64,000 bases of DNA from Paenibacillus sp. FSL R5-0912 (GTDB lineage: Bacteria; Bacillota; Bacilli; Paenibacillales; Paenibacillaceae). The DNA is taken from the NCBI RefSeq assembly GCF_000758605.1, contig NZ_CP009282.1:1054001-1118000 (forward strand), written 5' to 3'. The position numbers were made by a program, and so were the translations under genes. Below, piece after piece: positions 1-8,106 of the stretch (position 1 is its first letter; each line of letters starts with the position of its first letter). The notes beneath the pieces were generated by a model, which was not told the DNA's origin, made no database searches, and was given only the letters and a program-made list of their open reading frames with translations.

Positions 1-2
1 CA

Positions 3-566
3 GAGCGTATCGGCGAAGTGCGGCTGGTCAAAGCGGATCTTGGTTTCCGCGCGGACTGGAATCCGGAGGGGCGTCTGCTGAACCCGGCCCTTGGCGGCGG
101 AGCCCTGCTGGATGTCGGTATCTATCCCATCTCCTTCGCGTCGATGGTATTCGGACCTCACCCGGAAGCCGTCTCCAGCACCGTACATATCGGCGAGACT
201 GGTGTGGACGAGCACTTCTCCCTGCTGCTGTCTTATGGGGATGGCAAGTCGGCTTCCCTGAACGGCGGGATTCGCCTGAAGCTGCATGAAGAAGCCTATG
301 TCTATGGAACTGAAGGCTATATCGTGGTCAAAGGCACGCTGGTAAATCCGAAATCGGCTGAGCTGTATATCGGCGGGGAGCTGGTGGAGACCTTTGAGGA
401 TGACCGTGCTTCGATCGGGTATTCTTTTGAAGCTGAGGAAGTGGGACGTTGTCTCCAGGCAGGGCTGACGGAAAGCCCGGTGATGACGCTGGATGAGTCC
501 GTTGCGATTCTTAAGCTGCTGGACGGTGTGCGTGAACAATGGGGGCTTAAGTATCCCGGTGAATAA
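3..566 (+). CDS. Gfo/Idh/MocA-family oxidoreductase, C-terminal part (cut by window start)
   Basis: This is the C-terminal ~187 residues of an NAD(P)-dependent sugar/inositol-type dehydrogenase. The frame is open to the window edge; the GTG at 18 is internal, because the in-frame residues before it (ERIGE) continue the family's usual strand. The stretch GALLDVGIYPI is the family's conserved helix carrying the catalytic-site Asp, and the rest is the beta-sheet domain that binds substrate and forms the dimer. The N-terminal Rossmann fold lies outside the window. The stop at 564 overlaps the GTG start of the next gene, so the two are probably co-transcribed. Substrate cannot be told from this part. 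Confidence 0.85.
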   Translation, partial: ERIGEVRLVKADLGFRADWNPEGRLLNPALGGGALLDVGIYPISFASMVFGPHPEAVSSTVHIGETGVDEHFSLLLSYGDGKSASLNGGIRLKLHEEAYVYGTEGYIVVKGTLVNPKSAELYIGGELVETFEDDRASIGYSFEAEEVGRCLQAGLTESPVMTLDESVAILKLLDGVREQWGLKYPGE

Positions 567-933
567 ACTGAACCTGACGCCATTATCCCGCAAGCTTCTG
601 CTTCACACTGTAGTCTATCTTGTATTGTTTCTGGTGATCCCGTATTTTCAAAGCGGCGGTTCCGGGGTAATGGAGGATCTTGGCAGCTGGCTGCTGCTGC
701 TGGTTCTGGTGAATCCCACAGCCGTGCTGATTCTTGCTGCGGATTCGGGACTTAAGCTGGGTTTCAACCTGCTGGTATGCCTGTTGCCGTTGCCGCTGTT
801 CGTGTTATCCATCTACGTGTTGTTTGACGGAAGCGGTGCGTTGTTCTATGGCATCATGTACTCCGTAATCGCTCTAATCAGCAATAGTATAGCTGCAAGC
901 GTAAGAAGGAGGAAAAAGGGGGAAACCAAATGA
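559..933 (+). CDS. small integral membrane protein
   Basis: A 124-residue protein with four predicted hydrophobic segments (about residues 11-27, 39-57, 65-84 and 88-110) and a basic C-terminal tail (RRRKKGETK), so probably inserted with the tail in the cytoplasm. I choose the GTG at 559 (VNKLNLTPL) over the upstream in-frame ATG at 493, which would run through the coding sequence of the dehydrogenase. It overlaps the previous stop by 8 bases and its own TGA overlaps the ATG of the next gene, which points to translational coupling. I do not recognise the family and assign no function. Confidence 0.7.
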   Translation: MNKLNLTPLSRKLLLHTVVYLVLFLVIPYFQSGGSGVMEDLGSWLLLLVLVNPTAVLILAADSGLKLGFNLLVCLLPLPLFVLSIYVLFDGSGALFYGIMYSVIALISNSIAASVRRRKKGETK

Positions 934-1853
934 CATTGAATGCTGACCGCTACCAGGGCTGCCTGCAGGGTCTGGCCGCTGGAGATGCGCTGGGAACGAC
1001 CGCTGAGTTCAAAGCACCCGGAACCTTTGAGCCGCTTACGGATATTGTCGGCGGCGGGGTATTTGGTCTCCAGCCGGGACAGTGGACCGATGATACGTCA
1101 ATGGCGCTCTGCCTTGCGGAGAGTCTGCTTACGAAGCAGGCATTTGATCCTGTGGATCAGATGCAGCGTTATGTGAAGTGGTACCGCGAAGGAGAGCTCA
1201 GCAGTACCGGCGAATGTTTCGATATCGGCAATGCGACACGCGCAGCGCTGCATCAATTCGAAGCCGGCGGCGAAGGGTTCAGCGGATCGGAGGATCCTCA
1301 TTCTGCCGGGAACGGCTCCATTATGCGGCTTGCGCCGGTGGTCATGTACTACGCAGAGAACCCTGCAGAAGCTATCCGCTATGCGGCGCTCAGTTCAAGA
1401 ACGACGCATGGCGCAGTTGAATGTCTGGATGCCTGCCGTCTGCTCGCGGCGTACATCCTTGCCGGACTGCACGGGTGGAGCAAGCAGGACATGCTGGCCC
1501 CGGAGGCTTACCGTGATTGGCTGAATGAAGACAGCCTGACGCCGCATATGCTGAATATTAAGTATGGCTCCTACCGGATCAAGGAGCCGCCTGATATCCA
1601 AGGCTCGGGATATGTAGTAGAGTCGCTGGAGGCGGCACTGTGGGCTTTTCACAAATCCTCCAGCTTTGCGGAGGGCGCACTGCTCGCTGTGAATCTGGGC
1701 AATGACGCCGATACCACAGGGGCGGTCTACGGCCAGATCGCCGGAGCGTATTACGGGCTGGATGGTATACCGGCAGAATGGCGGAGTAAGCTGGCCATGC
1801 GTGAGCTGATCAGTGACTACGCCGGCCGGTTGTTTACAGAACGGGTGGAATAG
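930..1853 (+). CDS. ADP-ribosylglycohydrolase family protein
   Basis: A 307-residue member of the DraG/ARH family, which removes ADP-ribose from modified proteins or related small molecules using two magnesium ions. The family metal motifs are visible: GDALGTTAEF near the start, QWTDDTSMAL at about 49-58 (the Thr-Asp-Asp metal ligands) and GNDADTTGAVYGQ near 250-262 (the second acidic cluster). Length is normal for the family. The ATG overlaps the TGA of the upstream membrane protein (ATGA), and an AGGAGG-type ribosome site lies just upstream. A hairpin terminator follows. The natural substrate is unknown; no ADP-ribosyltransferase partner is visible in the window. Confidence 0.92.
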   Translation: MTLNADRYQGCLQGLAAGDALGTTAEFKAPGTFEPLTDIVGGGVFGLQPGQWTDDTSMALCLAESLLTKQAFDPVDQMQRYVKWYREGELSSTGECFDIGNATRAALHQFEAGGEGFSGSEDPHSAGNGSIMRLAPVVMYYAENPAEAIRYAALSSRTTHGAVECLDACRLLAAYILAGLHGWSKQDMLAPEAYRDWLNEDSLTPHMLNIKYGSYRIKEPPDIQGSGYVVESLEAALWAFHKSSSFAEGALLAVNLGNDADTTGAVYGQIAGAYYGLDGIPAEWRSKLAMRELISDYAGRLFTERVE

Positions 1854-1875
1854 AAGGAAATAGGCTGCATGAGAC

Positions 1876-1913
1876 AGGCTGAGCGCATCTATAACGGGCA
1901 CTCAGCCTTTTTT
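1876..1913 (+). terminator. rho-independent terminator
   Basis: Perfect 8-bp stem AGGCTGAG/CTCAGCCT with a 17-nt loop, followed by seven T. It ends the dehydrogenase-membrane protein-ADP-ribosylglycohydrolase unit. Confidence 0.85.
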
Positions 1914-1937
1914 AATTATGGAAAGGGGAGAATGGAT

Positions 1938-2444
1938 ATGGGCAAGGGTTGGCGGAAACTGCTGATATGGCTGCTGATTAACATCATCCTGGTAGTATTG
2001 ACGGATGGGATGACATTCACATATAAAACCGGCGGAACGATATCCGGCAACGGCAATCCGGGAATTATCATGCTTGCGGCGGGATGGCTGTTTGGCATTA
2101 TTCTTTTGTGCAGTGCGGGCATGGTGCTCTATAGATTATTCCGGTTGAAATCCGTATTCAGCATTCCAAGTCTGTTGATTGCCGTCTCTGCGCTTATTGT
2201 GCTGCCGCTCGCGATCTGGCTGGAAGCGGGATATGTCGATGCGTTGAGAGTGCATCTGAGGGGTTTTACCAGAGATGAGGATTCCGTCGTATTCCGCTTC
2301 GGCTGGATCAATCAGTATACCAACAACCTGTTCTATAATGCTTATATCCTGGCCGGCGGGATTGCCCTGGTTATCCTTGTGATGTGGATTGCAGCACTGC
2401 TGCGGCGGAAAGCCGATATACAGTCCCGGTCGAATTCCGGTTAG
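1938..2444 (+). CDS. membrane protein of unknown function
   Basis: A 168-residue protein with hydrophobic segments at about residues 6-24, 42-62, 75-95 and 137-155, ending in a basic tail. The longer reading frame begins at 1869 inside the preceding terminator; the ATG at 1938 is preferred because AAAGGGGAG at 1922-1930 gives 7-nt spacing. An extracytoplasmic loop between the third and fourth segments contains several charged residues (RDEDSVVFR). No family recognised. It stands alone between a terminator and a convergent gene. Confidence 0.65.
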   Translation: MGKGWRKLLIWLLINIILVVLTDGMTFTYKTGGTISGNGNPGIIMLAAGWLFGIILLCSAGMVLYRLFRLKSVFSIPSLLIAVSALIVLPLAIWLEAGYVDALRVHLRGFTRDEDSVVFRFGWINQYTNNLFYNAYILAGGIALVILVMWIAALLRRKADIQSRSNSG

Positions 2445-2629
2445 TCAGGAGCCGAGGGCAGCGGCGTTTTGTCGATCGGCGATCCTTTTAGGCTGGCTGA
2501 ATACGATAGGTAGAGATAAGTAGAATGTATGCGAAAAACCGAATGCAATGTGCCAACGATAGGGTTGATGAGCAGTACACTTACGCCAAACCTGACATGG
2601 TGTGGATGTGGAAGAAGAGAAGTACGCCG

Positions 2630-3331
2630 TTAATTTTTTCTGAACAAGGCAGTCCACAGAAAAGCTTCACCAAACAGCGCATCCTCCTGATCCATCTGGC
2701 GCATGCGTCTGAACTCTATAAGCTCCAAACCGCTGAAAAAGCTCTTAAGTTTATCCTCGCTGAATCCTAATCCGCCCCGGAGGCTCCGCTGCCGGTATAC
2801 TTCCCAATCCGTGATCTCCGCACCCATGGCGCCAGCCGCGAAGCAGACCAGTCCGAAATACCCGCCAGGCTTGAGCGTCCTGTTCACCAAATCGAGAAAG
2901 GTAACTCTCCGGTAGGGGTAGATGTGATGGAAACATCCGCTGTCATAGATGAGGTCGTAGCTGCCTGGCTCCAGGCTCAGGTCAAAAATATTGCTGCGGG
3001 CGAAATTCACCTCCACCTGATGTTTGCGGGCGCGTTCCCTTCCCCAATCTACCGCTGCCTGAGAGATGTCAATGGCATCCACGGCGTAGCCCTGCCGAGC
3101 CAGATAAACCGCATTTCTGCCGCCCCCGCAGCCTAATTCCAGCACCTTGCCGGGTGTAATATGCCGCTTGCTTACGTATTCAACCAAATTCTCATCCGGA
3201 CGATCCTTGAAGAAAGGAATCCCTTTATTCCGGTCCCCGTAGAACTGATCCCACCATTGCCCTTCTTCCCGAAAAAGAGAGTCAAGCATCTTCAGCGTAT
3301 CCTCATGACTATAGATCGTTTCATGTTTCAT
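2630..3331 (-). CDS. class I SAM-dependent methyltransferase
   Basis: A 233-residue methyltransferase with the Rossmann-like SAM fold. Motif I is VLELGCGGGRNA (about 62-73), followed by the acidic residue in VDAIDIS that binds the ribose, and a motif IV-like YDLIYDSGCFHH. The N-terminus (WDQFYGDRNKGIPFF) resembles the TPMT/TehB-like small-molecule methyltransferase group. ATG at 3331 is preferred over 3361 because AAGGAG sits 11 nt upstream of it. It starts 35 bases after the stop of the winged-helix/GHKL regulator, so it is the second gene of that unit and the likely target or partner of that regulator. Substrate unknown. Confidence 0.85.
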   Translation of the reverse strand: MKHETIYSHEDTLKMLDSLFREEGQWWDQFYGDRNKGIPFFKDRPDENLVEYVSKRHITPGKVLELGCGGGRNAVYLARQGYAVDAIDISQAAVDWGRERARKHQVEVNFARSNIFDLSLEPGSYDLIYDSGCFHHIYPYRRVTFLDLVNRTLKPGGYFGLVCFAAGAMGAEITDWEVYRQRSLRGGLGFSEDKLKSFFSGLELIEFRRMRQMDQEDALFGEAFLWTALFRKN

Positions 3332-3366
3332 ATAGCAGCAGTCTCCTTTCATTTCATTCACCCGGT

Positions 3367-4476
3367 TTAGTTGTTAATGAAGATGGAGAGCCCCGGATAT
3401 GCCTTCATCAGCTCATGACTGTGTTCATTCAGCCGTGCCTGTTCAAAGCCTGTGCCCAGAAATTCCTGATCCGGCTTAAAAGTCACACTCGTCCCCGTAT
3501 CCTTCGCGATTCCAACCGTCATCAGTCCGGACTGCGGCACACCATGCCTATATTCCTGGCGGTACATTCTGCCGCCTCGCCGGATATCAACGGTAAGTCT
3601 GCCGGAGAGGGCGTTGACCACGGCAATGCTGATTCCCTGCTCAGCACCAGGCACCTTAAAAGCTCCGTCTCCATTAAATCTATGAATATCGGTCAGAATG
3701 GATTGAACAGCCGGTATATTGGAATTTGGTAGAGACGCTACCGGAATCCCCCGGCCATTGTCCGTTACGGTTACGCTTCCGTCATCATGCAGAAATATCC
3801 CGATTTCGCTGCAATATCCGGCTGCATGCTCCATCACCGGATTCTCGATAACGGCCCACAGCAGGTGATGAACATCGAAATTTTGTGCAGGACCCAGGTA
3901 GATCCCCGCGTTATTTCTTGTTCTCATCGTGTCCATATAGTCACTTGTATCCTCCAGAGTACTAACCGAAGCTAGCAGCAGGAGGAAGGGGAGGAGGCGA
4001 TGAGAAGGGAAAGCATAACGGCCTCCGCTCTCCTGCACTAATAAATCTGCGCCAGTCAATGCTTTGAGATGATGATACAGTTGGCCGGTAGTGCCCATAC
4101 CCAGACGCTCCACCAGCTCAATGCCTGTAAGCGGCTCCTGAATGACGGATTTCAGAATGTCCAGCCGTTGCCGGTTGCTTAATGCCGCCAGTACTTTGGC
4201 TGATTTCTCGTTGTTCACTTCGAGCAGCTGTTCCATTGGGCGCTCCTGGGGTTCCCAGCGGTAGCTTTGTCCGTTAAGACGGGCATGGCCGGAATAAAAT
4301 ACAGATCCGGGTCCCGCGCCGGACTGCTCCGCTTCTGCAGCTGAATTCAAAGATTCCGGCGGAGCAGCATAGGCTGCCAAACTTCTCCGCTCTGTATTCC
4401 AATGCTGGACTGCCGCCTGAAGCTCGGCCACCTGCTGCTTCAGCGTATCCAGTTCGCTGCTTAAGTCACGGGTCAT
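3367..4476 (-). CDS. ArsR-type winged-helix regulator fused to a GyrB-like GHKL ATP-binding domain
   Basis: A 369-residue fusion. Residues 1-30 look like a coiled coil; 90-165 form an ArsR-type winged helix (KVLAALSNRQRLDILKS, then GQLYHHLKAL as the recognition helix region). Residues 201-369 align from memory with the N-terminal ATPase domain of DNA gyrase B: HHLLWAVIENPVMEHAAGYC, DNGRGIPV (239-246), VVNALSGRL, TGTSVTFKPD. Against E. coli GyrB the catalytic Glu42 is Ala208 and the phosphate loop LHGVG is EQGIS (279-283), so ATP hydrolysis is unlikely. Asn46, Glu50, Asp73, Arg76, Gly77, Pro79, Arg136 and Thr165 are all kept (Asn212, Glu215, Asp239, Arg242, Gly243, Pro245, Arg300, Thr329). The rest of gyrase is absent. 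It probably represses its own unit, and a ligand in the GyrB-type pocket may be the signal (inference). Confidence 0.88.
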   Translation of the reverse strand: MTRDLSSELDTLKQQVAELQAAVQHWNTERRSLAAYAAPPESLNSAAEAEQSGAGPGSVFYSGHARLNGQSYRWEPQERPMEQLLEVNNEKSAKVLAALSNRQRLDILKSVIQEPLTGIELVERLGMGTTGQLYHHLKALTGADLLVQESGGRYAFPSHRLLPFLLLLASVSTLEDTSDYMDTMRTRNNAGIYLGPAQNFDVHHLLWAVIENPVMEHAAGYCSEIGIFLHDDGSVTVTDNGRGIPVASLPNSNIPAVQSILTDIHRFNGDGAFKVPGAEQGISIAVVNALSGRLTVDIRRGGRMYRQEYRHGVPQSGLMTVGIAKDTGTSVTFKPDQEFLGTGFEQARLNEHSHELMKAYPGLSIFINN

Positions 4477-4503
4477 GAAAGAAGATCACCTGCTTTCGAA
4501 ATT

Positions 4504-4535
4504 ATGTAATTACGTAGTTACGTAGTTATTATAAT
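4504..4535. promoter_or_regulatory. tandem 8-bp repeats, candidate operator of the winged-helix/GHKL gene
   Basis: Two back-to-back copies of TACGTAGT (4511-4518 and 4519-4526), flanked in the same 8-bp phase by the related ATGTAAT and TATTATAA. TACGTA is itself a palindrome. The array lies 30-70 bases upstream of the regulator's start and fits an autoregulatory site. A further isolated palindrome TTACGTAA lies at 4633-4640, just upstream of the -35 box of the divergent gene. Confidence 0.45.
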
Positions 4536-4645
4536 TCATTAGTATTGTTTTGTAAATATTTAGGATGATAGCTTTTATGTGTAAACTAACATTACATATA
4601 TTCCGAAATATTAATTAACGTGTTAATTTATCTTACGTAAATTTA

Positions 4646-4673
4646 TTGACAACTCTACCTTTTTATCTATAAT
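4646..4673 (+). promoter_or_regulatory. sigma-A promoter for the DUF2294-like gene
   Basis: Consensus TTGACA (4646-4651), 16-bp spacer, consensus TATAAT (4668-4673), about 90 bases before the ATG at 4761. The TTACGTAA palindrome overlaps its upstream edge. Confidence 0.75.
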
Positions 4674-4760
4674 GATGTATAAGCGGTGGACAATGATGCA
4701 GTTGTTGACGTTATTGTGACATAATGTAACATTATTAATAGCTATGAAGGTGTGATCGCA

Positions 4761-5135
4761 ATGATCGCTTCCGCCGGACAATGGAAACAGGATATTTTAC
4801 GGATTTACAACGAAATCAACAAGAAGCTGTTTAACGCCGGCGTCAAGCAGCAGAAGGTCGACTTCATGGGGAACAAGATTATTATTCTATCCATTAACAG
4901 CCGGGTACCCGTACTGAAGGTGCTGGATACCCATGATGCCACGGCCAGCCGCCAGATTAATCTGGTGCTGCATGAAGTATTCAAGTGTGAAATCAAGCAG
5001 GCATTTCTGGATGAATTTCAAGTGAATATCAAGGCCGTTCTTAAAGATTATGATGTGGAGACCGAGTATTCGGGTACGATCATAATTTTGGAGAAGGACC
5101 TCGAGCATTACCTGAACGTTACGTTGGAACTCTGA
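4761..5135 (+). CDS. DUF2294-like small protein
   Basis: A 124-residue soluble protein. Its pattern of a short helix, strand (KVDFMGNKIIILSIN), helix (HDATASRQINLVLHEVFKCEIKQ) and final strand (GTIIILEKDLE) resembles the DUF2294 family, whose function I do not know. The ATG at 4761 is chosen over the GTG at 4752 because GAAGG at 4746-4750 is then 10 nt away. A consensus sigma-A promoter precedes it and a strong terminator follows, so it is a single-gene unit that should be well expressed. Confidence 0.6.
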   Translation: MIASAGQWKQDILRIYNEINKKLFNAGVKQQKVDFMGNKIIILSINSRVPVLKVLDTHDATASRQINLVLHEVFKCEIKQAFLDEFQVNIKAVLKDYDVETEYSGTIIILEKDLEHYLNVTLEL

Positions 5136-5153
5136 TCTTCCGGAGAGCCGACC

Positions 5154-5212
5154 TGCCGTCAGTTTTCGGACATCTGCCCTCTGGGGCTGTGTCTAAAACT
5201 GGCGGCTTTTTG
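5154..5212 (+). terminator. rho-independent terminator
   Basis: Stem GCCGTCAGTTTT (5155-5166) with AAAACTGGCGGC (5195-5206), one mismatch, then TTTTTGTTT. Confidence 0.85.
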
Positions 5213-5260
5213 TTTATCCGGGCTTACAAATGCTATTAAACCTAATAAGGAGCTGAGTCT

Positions 5261-6046
5261 ATGAAAGCAAAGATTGAGATTGCCGGTGTAAGCAAGTGGT
5301 TCCGCCGTGACGGCCAGGAGATTATCGCCATGCAGGAGACGAATCTCTCCATAGAACAAGGCAGATTTGTCAGTATAATCGGCCCCAGCGGCTGCGGCAA
5401 ATCCACATTGTTCAATATCATAGCAGGTCTGATTCCGCCGTCTACCGGCCGCGTGCTTGCTGACGGTGATGATATCGCCTCAAAGACCGGATATGTCGGA
5501 TATATGCTGCAGAAGGACATGCTGCTCCCCTGGAGAACGATCCTGGATAACATTATTCTGGGCATGGAGATCCGCGGGGTGCCGCGTAAGGAAGCGGTAG
5601 CCCGGGCCCAGCCGCTGATGGACCGCTATGGATTGAAAGGCTTCGGCGGCCATTATCCGGCAGAATTGTCCGGGGGCATGCGCCAGCGGGCAGCGCTGCT
5701 CCGCACGCTGCTGTACGACCGGGATATTATTTTGCTGGACGAGCCCTTTGGCGCACTGGATGCCCAGACCCGGCTGACCATGCAGAACTGGCTGCTGGAG
5801 ATCTGGGAGGATTTCCGCAAGACGGTGTTATTCGTCACCCACGATATTGATGAAGCCATCTACCTGTCTGACGACATTTATGTCTTCTCCGGTCGGCCGG
5901 GCAGAATCATTTCCAAGATTACTGTGGATATGCCGCGCCCGAGACATAAGGAGGATACGGTATCTGCGTCATTCATGGAGCTCAAAGCCCATCTGCTGGA
6001 CCTGCTGTCAGGCGGAGGCGAGGAGCCGGCAGCCCATATCTCGTAG
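5261..6046 (+). CDS. ABC transporter ATP-binding protein, SsuB/TauB/ThiZ-like
   Basis: A 261-residue ATPase of the nitrate/sulfonate/taurine/pyrimidine importer class. Walker A is GPSGCGKST (about 43-51), the Q-loop is in MLQKDMLLPW, the signature is LSGGMRQR, Walker B is IILLDEPFGALD, and the switch His is in FVTHDIDEA. AAGGAG sits 8 nt before the ATG. It leads an operon of ATPase, permease, binding protein, amidohydrolase and MFS transporter with gaps under 60 bases. The class imports small organic anions or N-containing rings; the substrate here is not readable from this subunit. Confidence 0.93.
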   Translation: MKAKIEIAGVSKWFRRDGQEIIAMQETNLSIEQGRFVSIIGPSGCGKSTLFNIIAGLIPPSTGRVLADGDDIASKTGYVGYMLQKDMLLPWRTILDNIILGMEIRGVPRKEAVARAQPLMDRYGLKGFGGHYPAELSGGMRQRAALLRTLLYDRDIILLDEPFGALDAQTRLTMQNWLLEIWEDFRKTVLFVTHDIDEAIYLSDDIYVFSGRPGRIISKITVDMPRPRHKEDTVSASFMELKAHLLDLLSGGGEEPAAHIS

Positions 6047-6079
6047 AACTTACAAAACTTGTAGAAGGAGAGAACAACC

Positions 6080-6967
6080 ATGGAGAGTGTGCAAAAGAAA
6101 GGGTATGTGATTCACAAGCTGGAGCCGGCCCCGATCCATTCGGTCAAACCTGAGAAAATGCAGAAGGAACCCGTCATCGTGGATGAAGAGGGTATGAAGC
6201 GCCGGACACAGCGGATTATCGGGATCGGGCGGCTGACGGTCGGGCTGCTGATCGTGCTCTGCTGGGAGCTGTTTACGCGGATCGGCTGGATGGATTCGTA
6301 CTATTGGAGCAGCCCGGTTCGGATCCTCAGCACAACCTGGACACAGATGACGCAAGGTACTCTGCTGGAGGATATCGCTTATACCTCCAGCTCGACGGTT
6401 CTGGGCTTCATCGGCGGCACCCTGATCGGATCGCTGCTCGGTCTATCCTTCTGGTGGTCACGCAGATTCGCCGGCATCAGTGAACCGTTCCTGATCCTGC
6501 TCAATGCCATGCCGAAGCTGGCGCTTGCTCCTGTGCTGGTGATTCTGCTGGGCATCGGATTCTTCTCCAAGGTGGCGCTCGCTTTTGCCATGACGGTAGT
6601 CGTTGCAGCCTTATCGGCGCACAGCGGCGTGCAGAGTGTGGACAAGGATATGGAGAAGCTGATGTATTCGCTTGGCGCAAAGCGCCATCAGGTATTTACC
6701 AAGGTGGTCATCCCCTGGGCGATGCCCTGGATGATCAGCAGTCTGCGGATTAATATAGCCCTCTCGCTGGCCGGTGCGATTGTCGGGGAATTCATCGCTT
6801 CCAGCCACGGAATTGGCCGCATGGTGATCTACGCCGGTACGATCCTTGATATCAATCTCGTCTGGGTAGGGGTTGTGGTCTTGTCTGCTCTGTCGATGGT
6901 GATGTATGCGGGAGTGGTGCTGCTGGAGAAATGGCTGTCCAAGGGATACGGGATGAAGAAGGCTTGA
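6080..6967 (+). CDS. ABC transporter permease, SsuC-like
   Basis: A 295-residue BPD_transp_1-type permease with about six membrane segments between residues 45 and 285 and the cytoplasmic EAA-type loop near 190-215 (KDMEKLMYSLGAKRHQVFTKVVIPWAMPW), which docks on the ATPase. The N-terminal ~45 residues are hydrophilic and longer than usual. AAGGAGAG precedes the ATG. It forms the membrane channel of the importer with the flanking ATPase and binding protein. Confidence 0.92.
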   Translation: MESVQKKGYVIHKLEPAPIHSVKPEKMQKEPVIVDEEGMKRRTQRIIGIGRLTVGLLIVLCWELFTRIGWMDSYYWSSPVRILSTTWTQMTQGTLLEDIAYTSSSTVLGFIGGTLIGSLLGLSFWWSRRFAGISEPFLILLNAMPKLALAPVLVILLGIGFFSKVALAFAMTVVVAALSAHSGVQSVDKDMEKLMYSLGAKRHQVFTKVVIPWAMPWMISSLRINIALSLAGAIVGEFIASSHGIGRMVIYAGTILDINLVWVGVVVLSALSMVMYAGVVLLEKWLSKGYGMKKA

Positions 6968-7006
6968 GGCGAGAGCAATCATTTATAAGATAAAGGGGAG
7001 AAACCA

Positions 7007-8059
7007 ATGATGAATGTAACCAAAGTGAAGTTGTCCGCTGTCCTGCTTGCCTCTGTAATGATCCTGCTCTCCGGCTGCAGCAGCAAAGGGAATGCGGAAG
7101 TTGAAGCCGCCGCTGCCGGCAACGAAGCGGGGAAACTCAAGAAGCTGATCATTGCCGAGCCGCTGCACTACACAGGTTATCTGCCGCTGTACGTGGCGCA
7201 GCGCGAGGGGTATTTTGCCGATGAAGGGCTTGAGGTTGAAATGCTGCAGGCTGCGGGCGGCACCCATGTGACCTCGGTGGTCAGCGGGGATGCCTGGGGT
7301 GTCATCGGCGGACCGGAGTCCAATGCATTGGCGAATATCGGCAACTCGGACCCGATCGTCTCGGTCAGCAATGTGGTGAACCGCGCGAATGTCTATCTGA
7401 TGGCCAAGAAAGGGACAGCCCCTGCGGGCAGCTCTGAGGAAGAGCTGAAGGCCTTCCTGCAGGACAAGAAATTGAATGCCGGACGTCATGGCGGAACGCC
7501 GAACCTGCTGACTCAATATCTGCTGCTGGAGCTTGGGCTTGATCCCCAGAAGGATGTGCGGCTGCTTGAACCGGCGGATGGCTCCACCGTGGTGGCGATG
7601 GTTCAGCAGGGGGCTGCGGATATTGCGAACGGTGCGGAGCCGCAGATCAGTGACGGGATCGCCAAGGGGGTATGGGATGAACCCTTTTACAAATTCCATG
7701 ATATGGGCGACTATGCCTATTCGGTGCTGAGCGTGAAGAAGTCGACCCTGGAGAAGGACCCGGAAACGGTGCAGAAGGCGGTTAACGCCGTCGTGAAAGC
7801 ACTGAAAGCCATCCAGGAGGATAAAGCTCTGGCGATGAGCGTCCTGAAGGCTGAATTCCCTACACTCTCCGATGATGCGGCACAAGCTGCGCTTGACCGG
7901 GCGTATGCCGATCAGCTCTGGAGTCCGGATGGGATGATTTCGGAGGAGGCGCTGGACAAGGACATGGACGTGATGATCAAGACCGGAATCTATAAAGGCG
8001 AATATACCTACGATGAGCTGGTCGATATGCAGTTTGTGAACAAGACAGCAGTGAAATAA
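7007..8059 (+). CDS. ABC transporter substrate-binding lipoprotein, SsuA/NMT1-like
   Basis: A 350-residue exported lipoprotein: signal peptide with lipobox LLSGC (cleavage before Cys at about residue 24), short Ala-rich linker, then a type II periplasmic-binding fold. The start of the mature domain (LHYTGYLPLYVAQREGYFADEGLEVE) is typical of the NMT1/THI5-like and SsuA-like groups that bind sulfonates, pyrimidine precursors or similar compounds. It would be anchored on the outer face of the membrane and hand its ligand to the permease. The isochorismatase-like hydrolase next door suggests an amide- or ureide-containing ligand (inference). Confidence 0.92.
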   Translation: MMNVTKVKLSAVLLASVMILLSGCSSKGNAEVEAAAAGNEAGKLKKLIIAEPLHYTGYLPLYVAQREGYFADEGLEVEMLQAAGGTHVTSVVSGDAWGVIGGPESNALANIGNSDPIVSVSNVVNRANVYLMAKKGTAPAGSSEEELKAFLQDKKLNAGRHGGTPNLLTQYLLLELGLDPQKDVRLLEPADGSTVVAMVQQGAADIANGAEPQISDGIAKGVWDEPFYKFHDMGDYAYSVLSVKKSTLEKDPETVQKAVNAVVKALKAIQEDKALAMSVLKAEFPTLSDDAAQAALDRAYADQLWSPDGMISEEALDKDMDVMIKTGIYKGEYTYDELVDMQFVNKTAVK

Positions 8060-8106
8060 GCTAAGCGGCGGGCCATAGACCTTCAAAAACTAAAGAGGTG
8101 AAGACG

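Noticed and set aside
6983..8086. 367-aa minus-strand frame opposite the ABC binding protein
   Set aside because: The plus strand encodes an unmistakable lipoprotein; the antisense text has no family features or ribosome site.
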